Origin: an uncultured bacterium
GTDB lineage: Bacteria > Patescibacteriota > Gracilibacteria > Absconditabacterales > Absconditicoccaceae
Assembly: GCA_903953935.1 (NCBI GenBank)
Contig: CAJBLF010000020.1
Location: 1-62,813, forward strand
Direction of reading: 5' to 3'
Length of the DNA stretch: 62,813 nt
Positions within the stretch are counted from its first letter, which is position 1. Every line of letters begins with the position of its first letter. The notes under the pieces are model-generated. The model was given only the letters and a program-made list of their open reading frames with translations. It had not been told where the DNA came from and searched no databases. A program made the translations under genes and the position numbers. Positions 53,712 through 62,813 of the stretch are shown piece after piece.

Positions 53712-55607
53712 TTACATTCTGTGTACAAATATCATTCCGATAAGACCCATACTCTTTTTCAAAGTTTCTATTACTTTTTCTAACAAGGCGATTCTCGCAA
53801 TTTTTATATTTTCATCATCTACTAGTATCTTGGTATGTGCGTAATAGCTATTCACTAGCTGTGCAAGTTCAAAACAATATTTTGCTATATAATGAGGTGC
53901 CAACTCTTCTTTTGCCTTTGTAACTACATCATCTAAAGTAGAAACTTTTTTAATCAACGAAAACTCACTCTCCTCTTGAAGCAAGGAATAATCGACTTTC
54001 GTCATATCCAACTTACCTGCACTGTCTACAATACTTTGCACCCTTGCTCAGGTATAGAGAATATATGCTCAGGTTTCACCTTGCATATCCATTGCTTCAT
54101 CTAAATCGAAGACGATGTCTTTGGTAATATCACCTCTGATGAGAAAAAATCTCAAGGCAGATATTGCCATCGCTTCTGCTACAGTATGCAATCGACCATC
54201 ATCTTTTTCTGGATTTCTTTCTTTGGTCTCCGCATATGCTTTAGTATGGAGCATATCCAGCATATCATCTATGGTTACGGTCCATCATTTTCTACTCGCA
54301 AACGGCAATCTTTTTTCTAATTTTTCTTCTTCACTGAGCGTGAACTTCATATTAAGTAATGTCTGTGGAGTAAGAAAAACTATTCCATATCCAAGGGGTA
54401 AATATTTTTTTTCTCCTTGCACGTGTCAGAGCAACTTAAGCGCTGAAGCTACAATAGTCTGAGGAGGAATTTGTCTATAATCAATAACAGTAACTGCTTC
54501 GTCATAATTTCAGAAACCATGACTCTTGCCTTGAGTTGTATCCGTACTTGTGGTGTACATTTTTACGCCTCTTGGATCTTCTCGTGATTGTTCGTATCAA
54601 AAATCTTTAGTCATATAGCCAAGTTTTCGCATGGCAAGTGCAATATCTTTGGCAACATAGGTAGCTAGTCCATCGGATTTTATCATAATCTGATATTGTT
54701 TTTCTTCTTTTGCATATTCAGGAAGTGATGAAAGATCTAATATTCGACATCATTTTGCATCGCCCTCATCAGCAAATTTTACAAATCATTTTGTCTTGAG
54801 AATATCCATCGCTTCAGCGAAGAATTTCAAATGTAAGATGTGTGTTTCCCAAGCGACAAGGTCAAAATAGGCACCCATTCTCCGACAGCTCACCATTTGT
54901 TGGTGTGTACAATCCTGGGTATATTTCTGATGTAATGCATTTATTTCTGGATCAGTAGCTTCTTCTATTTTCAATAATGTCTCTGTCAATCTCTGCATAA
55001 ACACAGGATCTTCAGACAATCCTCTCATCTTCTCATAAATCTGTCCACAGTAATGATCAAACTTTTTTTCGGTCGTTACAGGTATATCATAATACAGATG
55101 ACCAACAATATTATATCCGATATTTACCCCGCTATCATCACCATAATCACAGGTGGTAGGTGTATATCCTAGGTATTCATATATTCTTCTTATACTATCA
55201 CCAACACAGACATTTCTCGCTTGTCCGATGTGCAATGGCTTGTTTGGGTTGGCAGACATATATTCTATCAAAATCTTCGATTTTGAATTTTCGATTTTGA
55301 ATTTTCAATTTTCAATATCTAATGAAAAATAATCATCTATGAATGTTTTTTTGTTTATGTGTGCATTGAGATATCAACTGACAGCTTCAAATCTTGTAAA
55401 AAAAGAAGAACTGAATTTTTCTGCGAATTGTTGTGCTAGAATGTTTGGTGATTGTTTTGCTTGTTTGGCGAGTTGAAAGCACGGAAATGCCAAATCTCCA
55501 GAAATATTTTCTGGTGGAATCTCTATTAACGCCAAAATATCTTCTAGAGGAAGATCGATATGTTTTGCTATCTCTTCAGCAAAATACTGTTTGTATATTC
55601 AGATCAT
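53712..55607 (-). CDS. argS: Arginyl-tRNA synthetase (631 aa)
   Basis: Class I enzyme. 'IEYMSANPNKPLHIGQARNV' is the HIGH region, 'YGDDSGVNIGYNIVGH' the next conserved block, 'DGLATYVAKDIALAMRKLG' and 'LPFASRKGWTVTIDDML' the KMSK-like part, and the C-terminal anticodon-binding helices end with 'LKKSMGLIGMIFVHRM'. The N-terminal Arg-S domain is present. A short lysine/asparagine-rich insert ('IENGKFKIENSKSK') precedes IEYMSANP and is encoded by an AT-rich repeat. UGA encodes the second-codon-side Gly in 'MIGIYKQYF'. Confidence 0.95.
55266..55320. repeat. AT-rich degenerate repeat inside argS
   Basis: TTTTGAATTTTCGATTTTGAATTTTCAATTTTC-type units coincide with the insertion before the ArgRS HIGH motif; the frame is kept. 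Confidence 0.55.
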
Positions 55608-55629
55608 GATGAAACAATTAAATGATTAA

Positions 55630-55672
55630 ATGTGGAAATGTTGAAACATGGAGAATGGAGAGTTGAAAGAAT
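55630..55672. repeat. Purine-rich degenerate repeat array
   Basis: GGAAATGTTGAAACATGGAG and AATGGAGAGTTGAAAG units upstream of argS. No gene is seen in the rest of the 55608-55854 gap. Confidence 0.6.
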
Positions 55673-55854
55673 ATATGATAAACAAAAAATATACGCTTTA
55701 AGCGTGTTCTATAGTAGTAAGTTGTCATCAGTTATCAAGGCAAAAATAAGACATATACACCTCGCTAAGAAATGTAATGTCATTTTTTCTGTAAGAATAT
55801 TTTACGATTTTTGTATGAAAATATAATGATGTTTTTTTTGATTATAAGACTATG

Positions 55855-56997
55855 TTATCCCCTATCAAATATTCCAAAAATCTTCCTGACTATTTTTTTC
55901 TTTATGGTATCTACGAATGTATAATCTCTAAATTCATATTCTGTATGTAGTGGATCTGCAAGCTCCTGAAGCTTCTTTTTTGCTATAGCTTCTTGCTGTT
56001 TGAGTTGAGATGCTGGCAATGCATGTCCTATACTCACTCCATAATTATTTTTGACAAGTCCTGCAAGTTCTTGCATAAATTTTTTCTCCTTGATAAGCTG
56101 ATCACACATTTCAGGCGTTAACTCTTTGAGCATTACATGTGTCGATCATTCTGTCCGAGAATGATTTTTTGCGTGTGTCTTACCCGGCGTCTTCATCGCT
56201 GCTTCATTGACTCCCGCAAGGATAATCATATTTCCCTGTTGAACGAAATTGTTGAGTACCCTGAGTGTGGTTTGTATACTTTCATCGTCAGCGAATGAAA
56301 TGCTTTGTATATCCTTGTATTGTGACCACTCAAGTACATCTCTTGTGCCTGTTGGTGCAAGTAAAAAAACATTTCCAGCTTCGGATCATGCCTTGGTAAA
56401 ATGTTTTATAAATTCTTTTTTGATCTTATGGAGTGGGTTTTCTGTAAGCTGACCTTTTTGTACCGCTTCATCAAATGCTGGTATCTCTGATTGTTTACTC
56501 GAAGGTATCGTTTTTCGAAGATTTGATATCGCTTGTCCCATCCTTTTCTGAGATTGTGTCAGCAATGCTGGTCCAACGATAGTGTTAATACGATCTCTTA
56601 CTCCTTTTCTGTTATATACCTTAGCATATTTATGTAACTCAGTTGTTAATATGGGAATATTAGCAAAGGTAGCATGGTTAGTAACTATAATTGCCGATTT
56701 AGTATCAAGTGTCGTGAATAACTTCTGCATCAATGCTTCATATTCCTCCCTATTATACGGAAGTATATTCGTATATGATTCTATTGCCTCCAATATAAGA
56801 CTCTGCAACATTTTCATTTTGCCTGGATTTCTTGGATATACCATCTGATTGACATCATCATCAATGAGTGAGGATTCCTTATATCCATTTTTCATATGAA
56901 TAGCATGTCGATGCTCATTGTAGAGACGATTGATATCTTCAGGGGTCAACGTTTCTTTTGTTATTTCTTGTAACTCCGATCAATTCGCGAGATTCAT
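55855..56997 (-). CDS. PlsC-like acyltransferase candidate (380 aa)
   Basis: 'SAIIVTNHATFANIPILTTE' resembles the H(x4)D acyltransferase box, though Asn replaces Asp, and 'GNVFLLAPTGTRDVLEW' is in the position of the P-E-G-T-R motif. The protein may belong to the glycerol-phosphate acyltransferase superfamily or be an inactive relative. The rest is helical and ends basic. UGA encodes the Gly in 'LANGSEL'. Membrane attachment is not obvious from the sequence. Confidence 0.45.
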
Positions 56998-57103
56998 AGT
57001 CTACAATCTCAAAAAATAAAACCATCATGTGATACCCATATTGCCCCTTAAGTCAATATTTTATTTTTTATATTGTTTTTTTGTCTTGAATGTTTTTTTA
57101 AAT

Positions 57104-57130
57104 AAAAAAAATCGATCTCACGGACCGATT
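57104..57130 (-). terminator. Weak terminator of arfB
   Basis: On the minus strand AATCGG...CGATT forms a short stem followed by eight T's. Confidence 0.5.
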
Positions 57131-57181
57131 CTCTCTATACTGATGTTTTAATTTTTCACGTTTCAATCTTTTCATTCTGCA

Positions 57182-57607
57182 TTATTCTTCTATCTTGGGT
57201 TTCTTTCTAGAGTCTTTCGTTTTGCTGGTAAATTTTTTGTCCATAATACGCGCTTCACGTTCAGCTTGTGGTATCTGAGTTGAAATTCTTTCTTTGGGCT
57301 GTGTCATTGCTTCGTTTACTACTTGTTTAAAATGGTGAATGACTTTTTCTTTGTTGGCGTTTTGATAACGTTCCTCTTTGCATGTCATAATAAGTATTCC
57401 TTCTTCATGATGCACCATGTGTCCAGCGATATCAATAAGTCTTTGTTTCTGTTCAAAAGTTAAACTATTTGAATCATGGATATTGAAATATAATTCTGCC
57501 TTGGTTTCTCTCTTGTTTACATTTTGTCCTCCTGGTCCTCAACTTTTGGAAAAATGAAAATGTACTTCACGTGCCAATATGTTTTCTATGGTGCTTTGTA
57601 TATCCAT
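57182..57607 (-). CDS. arfB: ArfB/YaeJ-type peptidyl-tRNA hydrolase release factor (141 aa)
   Basis: Codon-independent release factor that rescues ribosomes at the end of truncated mRNAs. 'FHFSKSGGPGGQNVNKRETK' contains the GGQ motif that triggers hydrolysis; UGA encodes the first Gly of GGPGGQ. The C-terminal basic tail ('DKKFTSKTKDSRKKPK') enters the mRNA channel. Length and layout are those of ArfB, not RF1 or RF2. Confidence 0.93.
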
Positions 57608-57625
57608 ACTTTACGAGAGCGTGTA

Positions 57626-57740
57626 AAAAATTGAGAGTTGAGAATTGAGGGTGGAAAATTGAAAGATTGAGGATGGAAAGTTGATAGTTGAGAATTAATT
57701 CTCCACGTTTCCATGTTTCCATATTTCCATGTTTCCATTA
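57626..57740. repeat. Composite degenerate repeat (purine-rich then pyrimidine-rich)
   Basis: GAGAGTTGAGAATTGAGGG units are followed by TTCTCCACGTTTCCATG units around a GAGAATTAATTCTC palindrome, so the two halves could fold back on each other. Confidence 0.75.
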
Positions 57741-57959
57741 TTAAGCAACCTTCTTATGCTTATCTATCTTTGCGTTTTCATAGGTATCAAGCTCTCTAGA
57801 AATTTGATTCCTAGCAAGGCTTTCTCATTTTATGCCTGGCTTTTTGGTTCCACTTACGGTACGGGAAAGCTCTTCTACTCATAGCCACAAGCCACTTCCT
57901 ATAGTGTTTGCTATATTGGTCTTGCGAGCCTGTTCAAACTTTTTTAGATCAGTAGTCAT
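57741..57959 (-). CDS. Small basic hypothetical protein (72 aa)
   Basis: Begins MTTDLKKFEQARKTNI, contains 'SGTKKPGIKGESLARN' and a charged helical end; UGA encodes two glycines. No family recognised. It is on the same strand as arfB, with a repeat between them. Confidence 0.6.
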
Positions 57960-58096
57960 GCGCGATAAGGGGAATAAAATAATAATATTCACAGATTAAG
58001 GTATGAAAAATAATCAGAAAATCAATGAATTTATTAGTTAATATTAATACTAATCTAATCTATTCCTTCTCTCAATACCCTTATTTTATTAAATTT

Positions 58097-59200
58097 TTAT
58101 GTGTTTTTATAATATCATATTCCCCCTCACTTCAAAACATTTACTATCTTATTTGGGGAATAGCGCACCAAAATACGTCAAACTCATATCAACTTTCCAT
58201 TTTTGTAAAACAAATGAGGACAAAAATCATAATAAAAATCAGATTCTACTATATGTTTATCTTGATACATAGATGTTTTCTTTGATGATATAGTAATATA
58301 TTCCTGAGCCAAATAATCATTATGAATGTTTTCTTCTATAAGAGACTCCCATTTGTTTTGACTCATATCAATTCATATATATACTCCTCTTCACTCATCA
58401 AGATTTGTAGGTTTTATAACATATTCATTTTTGTTTTTTGTCACTGTCTCTTTGTTGTCGGGATTTAATATACATGTATTCATGACCATAGGAGACTCTA
58501 TTCATGCAAGCAATGATTTATCACCGAATCATGCTATATCAAAAGTATTGATGAATCTCACGTGAGCAGATTTCAATAATACAAATTCAGATTTAGTAAA
58601 TCTACCTGCACTCATAGAAAGACGTATAACATCTATTTTTATATTTTCCCAAAAAACGTTTCCGTCTTTGAATTCTATATCATCGAATCATCAAATTCCA
58701 ACATTATATCAACACGCTTTCAATTTTTCATATTCCAAAAAATGAAGATCTTCAAATCATCCTTTTTCATAGAGAATGAAAATAAATTCGCTCTTATCAA
58801 AAAACTTCAAAAAAAGATCTAAATGTACCGTTGTTTTCGTTCATGACAAAGTAGAATACGTAATATCATGCATCAATAGTCAATCTGGTCGTTTTGTGTT
58901 AACCTCTACAACCTTAAGATTGTTTTTTGCGTCAAGCATACAATCAAAACGAACAATACCTGTATAATTTCACTCATAAAGGTCAGTGAATCATTTTCCA
59001 TATGCTATATCTGCTAATTCACGTGCTTGTTTTTCCTTTTTAAATATTTTTTGCATAATAACATCTAAATCTCATACTACTTTATTTACATCTATGTTAT
59101 TAAAAGTTTCTAAAGTGGTTGCGATTGGTATTTTTATTTCTCATTTGGTTAATGGATACGCTGGTTTAAGTTCCTCCCAAAATTGTTCATACGTTTTCAT
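58097..59200 (-). CDS. ATP-grasp family protein, glutathionylspermidine-synthase-like (367 aa)
   Basis: 'GIVRFDCMLDAKNNLKVVEV' and 'NTKRPDG' match the pre-ATP-grasp part of glutathionylspermidine-synthase-type enzymes, and 'EYVIKPTNLDEGRGVYIG' the Gly-rich ATP loop; the C-terminus 'LKGGGIGYYKNT' is the last nucleotide-contact strand. The Asn pair that binds metal is in EVN. ATP-grasp enzymes join a carboxylate to an amine; the substrate here is unknown. Many UGA glycines occur in both halves. No peptide or cofactor genes nearby give a hint. Confidence 0.75.
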
Positions 59201-59429
59201 ATTATTTTTGATAGATAAAAAAAAATATATAGATAAAGGAATTGGTAAATCAAATCTTTTGCGTGGATTTACTCCTCAGTATAAAAATAGGTTTCCTATG
59301 CATTTTTAGTTGATATTTTTTGCTCCATTCATATACTATCGACATATGTACCAACATAAATGTATCTAAGCAATTACTAGCATCCAAAATGATTGTATCA
59401 TTGCTTACTACTATTTTACTTTATTAGCT

Positions 59430-60638
59430 ATGTTGATGGCAAAAACAAAAAAAATATTCACCCTATGAATGATTACCGCACTAGGAATTATGTGATTTGC
59501 TTTATGAGCTAAAGTCACCTTACAACCTATCTATTCTGATGCAAGATTTACTCCTGCAGACAAACTCGCTGCATGATGTACTAATTCTGCTGATATCCTC
59601 TTTACTCCGCAAGGACAAGATATCAAAAAATTTACCTTGGTATTGTACTATAATCCTGACACTATGGAAATCCTTCGTATCCTTCCGACAAGCAAAAACG
59701 GAGAAGTGACTTCCAAGATAGAATACAATAAAATTATCTTCGAAGTGAACACCCCTATCTTCGACAAAAATAAAGATGCTACTACTTTTTTTCAACTTTC
59801 CTTCAAGAGCGATACTATCGGCAAAGAAACACTCGTACTAGGAACAGGTTCAGAAGCCATTACAGCAAGCAAATCATATCCACTCAATCAAACATTTACC
59901 TTAGACTTCGACAAAGTTCCAGAATGCGAACCGGATATCGTACCACCCAATATCAATCTCATATTTCCCAAAGATACCGAGCAGAATATCAATTTGGATC
60001 AGTATTTCATCTTTGATATCAAAGACATAGGAAAATGAGTTGATAAAAATAGTGTAACAATATCATTTGATGGGGAGCAATATTTCTATGGATCAGATAA
60101 CCTCAAACGAAATGGAAATTATCTGACTTTCTATCCCGGCAAACGGATTCCTATCAATAAAAATTTGGATATGAAGATTCTGGTTACCGACAAACAATCC
60201 TATGGATGATCCAACAAAGCACAAAGTACCTATAGTTTCCACTCAGCTACGGGGATGGCACTCAATAAAGATATCAACCCTATGCTCTTTAGACAAATAT
60301 CCCAAGAAGCAACAAAAATATCAGCATCTCCAAAAGAATGTGCTATTTTAGCTGATTGGTATTCAACAGCTGAACTGCCTTATCAAAAAAACATTAGTTC
60401 TATCATACAAAAAGTCTGATGTGATTTAGCTAGCGTAGATGCTGCTCTACTCGCATATGAAAATGATACCCCTACTGGAATGAATAACCAAGAGAAGCAA
60501 TATAGAAACCTTTCTGTCTTCGCTACACTCGGATGGATACTTTTTCTTCTCGCATTCACCCTCAAAATGCATTACCTCTTTTCATGCAGAAAGCATAAGC
60601 AAACCATAAAAACACTCAGCAAAAACATACATGAATAA
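59430..60638 (+). CDS. Surface protein with cohesin-like domain and C-terminal membrane helix (402 aa)
   Basis: An N-terminal signal segment is followed by a beta-sandwich domain ('ADILFTPQGQDIKKFTLVLY', 'FFQLSFKSDTIGKETLVLG', about residues 45-150) resembling a cohesin-type module, then a second beta domain with 'TEQNINLDQYFIFDIKDIGK', and a C-terminal hydrophobic segment plus basic tail ('LFLLAFTLKMHYLFSCRKHK'). This is the plan of a membrane-anchored surface protein. UGA encodes many glycines. A second ATG lies 6 bases downstream. The gene has no plus-strand neighbour upstream; the 59201-59429 gap shows no gene. Confidence 0.7.
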
Positions 60639-60769
60639 TGAATAATTATTAATGGATAATGATGGAAATATCCTGTCATGAACTGTCACATATTTATCAT
60701 AGGTCATAGGAAACACACCCTACATTTTTCATCATTAATCTTTCATCTTTAATTATTTTTTATTACATC

Positions 60770-61258
60770 ATGGCACTTGAAATCGAAAGAAAATTCTTAA
60801 TAAGAACGATACCTATGGATATCGAACAATTTCCTCGTTATGAAATCATCCAATGATTCCTTTCTGATCCTACTACAGGAAAGAGTATTAGAGTAAGACA
60901 TATCTGAGATGACTATAAAGTCACGAGAAAAAAATGACACGGACTCGTTAGAGATGAGGTTGAAGTAGATATTACCAAACAAGAATTTGACCAACTATGG
61001 CTCCAAGTGGAAAATCATTTTATCGAAAAAACACGTTATAACATAGCATACAATGATCTCACTATCGAACTCGATATCTACAAAAATCTTCATGGACTCA
61101 AAACTGCTGAAGTCGAATTCAAAACCAAAAGAGATGCTAAAAAATTCATCAAACCTGAACGATTTGGACAAGAGCTTACTACGATGAGAGAAGCTACAAA
61201 TGCTTATATAGCCAATCATGGACTCTCAGATGAACTCCTCTGATTATTAGATATTTAG
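60770..61258 (+). CDS. CYTH-domain (triphosphate tunnel) protein (162 aa)
   Basis: Starts with the defining 'MALEIERKFLI' (ExExK) and continues 'SIRVRHIGDDYKVTRKKGHG' and 'IELDIYKNLHGLKTAEVEFK', the strands of the triphosphate-binding tunnel. Enzymes of this fold hydrolyse inorganic triphosphate or make cAMP; activity here is probably a phosphatase. UGA encodes several glycines. A DUF or CHAD partner is absent. Confidence 0.92.
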
Positions 61259-61332
61259 ACTATTAGACGTTTAGATTATTAGATTCCTAAGCTTCTAAGG
61301 TTCTAAGCTTCTTTTATTATTTCTTTATTATC

Positions 61333-62256
61333 ATGAAAACTATTCTTCATTTTGGAAATACCGATCGGATACACCTTTTTGAACCACAGAAAGATGAGAT
61401 TAGTGAACTCGTTCAAAAATACGATCTCCATGAGTTGATTGAAGAAGACCTTTTTGAACTTACGAACCAAGAAAAGATTGATATTTATGAAGACTATATG
61501 TTTATCGTGGTCAACTTTCCAAAATATAACATTGAAACTAAAAAATATTTACTGAATGAATTTAGTATTGTACTAGGAAAAAACATCATTATCACGATGA
61601 CGAAATTTGACACTAACCATATCAAAACTATCATAGATGAATATTCAGAAGAACTTAAGACTAGAGAATCAGATGAAGATTTTAAAATATCTCCTTACTA
61701 TATCCTCTATAAAGTGTTGGATACCATGTATGACAAGAGTATCAAAATGCTCACTAACTCATCCAAAGATGTGGCGCTTCTCGAGGACCAACTCTTCAGC
61801 TCTCACAAACTTGAAAAAAACTTATTGGAAAATCTCACTATCAAAAAACGTAACGTTGTCTCACTCAAACATACCTTCGCTCCTCATAGAGAAATCATTG
61901 ATGAACTTCAGAATGCATTACCTAAATTCTATAAAGAGGATCTTGATGTGTACTTCGAGGATTTGGAATATAAGCTAGAAAAGATTATGAACACCATAGC
62001 TATAAGCTTCGAAAATGCTGAGTCACTTGCTGATACCTATAATTCTCTCATGAATATCAAAACCAATTCCATGATTGGTGTATTGACAATATTTGCAGCC
62101 ATCACCTGAATACTTACGATGATTAGTGGAATCTATGGAATGAATATCACTCTACCCGGACAAGAACATCCATATTTTTTCCTTATGCTCATAGGCTTCA
62201 TGTTGGTTGTTTGTTTCTGACTTCTTCGAATTTTCAAAAAGAAAAAACGAATATAA
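61333..62256 (+). CDS. corA: CorA family magnesium transporter (307 aa)
   Basis: A soluble N-terminal domain with a long stalk helix ('FSSHKLEKNLLENLTIKKRN') ends in two membrane helices around the signature YGMN ('GIYGMNITLPGQEHPYFF'), then a basic end 'IFKKKKRI'. CorA forms pentamers for Mg uptake. UGA glycines occur in both membrane helices (three in this gene). Confidence 0.95.
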
Positions 62257-62383
62257 ATCAACTCATGAAAAATTAATGATTAAGCATGAATGATGTATGA
62301 CTTGTATAGATATGAACTATTGTACCATCACAATTATCCACATCTATACATAATTCTATCATATTTTTTATGTAATATATTAA

Positions 62384-62411
62384 TTGACATTTACTTCAAA
62401 AAAATTATAAT
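62384..62411 (+). promoter_or_regulatory. Consensus sigma70 promoter of the last gene
   Basis: Exact TTGACA (62384-62389) and TATAAT (62406-62411) with a 16-base spacer, 26 bases before the ATG at 62437. It is the best promoter match in the window. Confidence 0.8.
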
Positions 62412-62436
62412 ATCTGTACAAAATAAAAACAATCTT

Positions 62437-62679
62437 ATGAAAAAAATGTTAGTTTTAGGGGTGGTTCTGTTCCTCATTGCTTGGGTTTTGCTTAATAATA
62501 TAACGGTTAAGGCAAAAAATGATATTGAGAAAATGGAGAAAATGATAGGTACAAAAGTGATCTTCGAAAAAGATACTTTAAGTATCATCAATTATTCATT
62601 TATTAATAAAACCTGCAAACTTTCAAACAACCAAGACATCAGCTTTATATTGGCTGAAAGACTCCAAGTGGTGAAATAG
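62437..62679 (+). CDS. Small membrane-anchored or exported protein (80 aa)
   Basis: An N-terminal hydrophobic segment ('MKKMLVLGVVLFLIAWVLL') is followed by a charged helical part with one cysteine and no known family. No UGA. It has its own strong promoter and terminator, so it is a separate, probably well-expressed transcription unit. Confidence 0.7.
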   Translation: MKKMLVLGVVLFLIAWVLLNNITVKAKNDIEKMEKMIGTKVIFEKDTLSIINYSFINKTCKLSNNQDISFILAERLQVVK

Positions 62680-62708
62680 TTATTCAATAGAGAATACTCT
62701 CCTACTAC

Positions 62709-62732
62709 GCCTCATTATTTGAGGCTTTTTTT
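62709..62732 (+). terminator. Terminator of the last gene
   Basis: GCCTCA/TGAGGC stem with a five-base loop and seven T's. Confidence 0.85.
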
Positions 62733-62813
62733 ATTTTAAAAAAATGGAAAGAATTTAATACCCATATCACCATCCTTTATGTAATATCCATATACAACTC
62801 TATTATTGTTGAC

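Noticed and set aside
1-62813. tRNA, rRNA or CRISPR genes
   Set aside because: Scanning the gaps by eye found no cloverleaf with TTCGA-type arm, no rRNA-like block and no array of equal repeats with unique spacers.

Overview
The window comes from a low-GC bacterium that reads UGA as glycine (genetic code 25), the signature of the candidate phyla Absconditabacteria (SR1) and Gracilibacteria. Read with the standard code, nearly every gene is broken at UGA. Read with UGA as Gly, they become full-length proteins, and many UGA codons fall on invariant glycines: the P-loops of ComM, a PilT-like ATPase and a CoaE-like kinase, the patatin GGG box, the GGPGGQ motif of ArfB, lipoboxes, and the DUF559 'ELDGG' motif. 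Real stops are UAA or UAG. Shine-Dalgarno sites are mostly absent. No rRNA, tRNA or CRISPR array was seen. SR1 and Gracilibacteria cannot be told apart from this window.

Layout. 1-1190: partial phosphoglycerate mutase gpmI. 1593-6752: three UGA-free genes (a flotillin/SPFH protein with vault-like architecture, a membrane protein with three ~150-residue repeats, a small membrane protein), richer in GC and probably imported. 6.8-14.0 kb: comM, a DUF559 nuclease running into a palindromic repeat, pyrophosphatase, DUF2892, PC4-like protein, a Pif1/RecD-like helicase and a lone receiver domain. 14.0-27.3 kb: GNAT, M20 peptidase, GIY-YIG, an SLH-bearing phosphodiester glycosidase, ADP-ribosylglycohydrolase, TPR lipoprotein, AlkD, a SemiSWEET gene broken by one UAA, two lipoproteins and two membrane proteins. 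27.5-31.5 kb: four tandem exported Cys-rich proteins with DUF333 and Kazal modules. 31.6-39.0 kb: PilT-like/KH ATPase, a degenerate pyruvate kinase, and an anaerobic ribonucleotide reductase locus (nrdD, a separate glycyl-radical polypeptide, Nudix, NrdG-like activase) behind two NrdR-type boxes. 39.0-49.1 kb: patatin, PduL, CoaE-like kinase, lytic transglycosylase, EF-P, a 1206-residue membrane protein, SecD. 49.3-62.8 kb: tyrS, a subtilase with a UGA-encoded poly-Gly linker, argS, a PlsC-like protein, arfB, an ATP-grasp enzyme, a surface protein, CYTH, CorA and a small membrane protein with a consensus promoter.

Recurring non-coding elements punctuate the window: a ~180-bp element with 10-bp terminal inverted repeats and a compensated hairpin (three clear copies, one divergent); GC-rich palindromic repeats, one abutting the DUF559 gene; and purine-rich degenerate repeats at gene ends.

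How the genes work together. The gene set suits a small anaerobic fermenter with reduced metabolism (GpmI, pyruvate-kinase-like protein, PduL, class III RNR, pyrophosphatase) and a large exported, lipoprotein and membrane repertoire (SecD, subtilase, SLH proteins, Kazal/DUF333 proteins, patatin, lytic transglycosylase), consistent with a host-associated lifestyle. The lifestyle is an inference.
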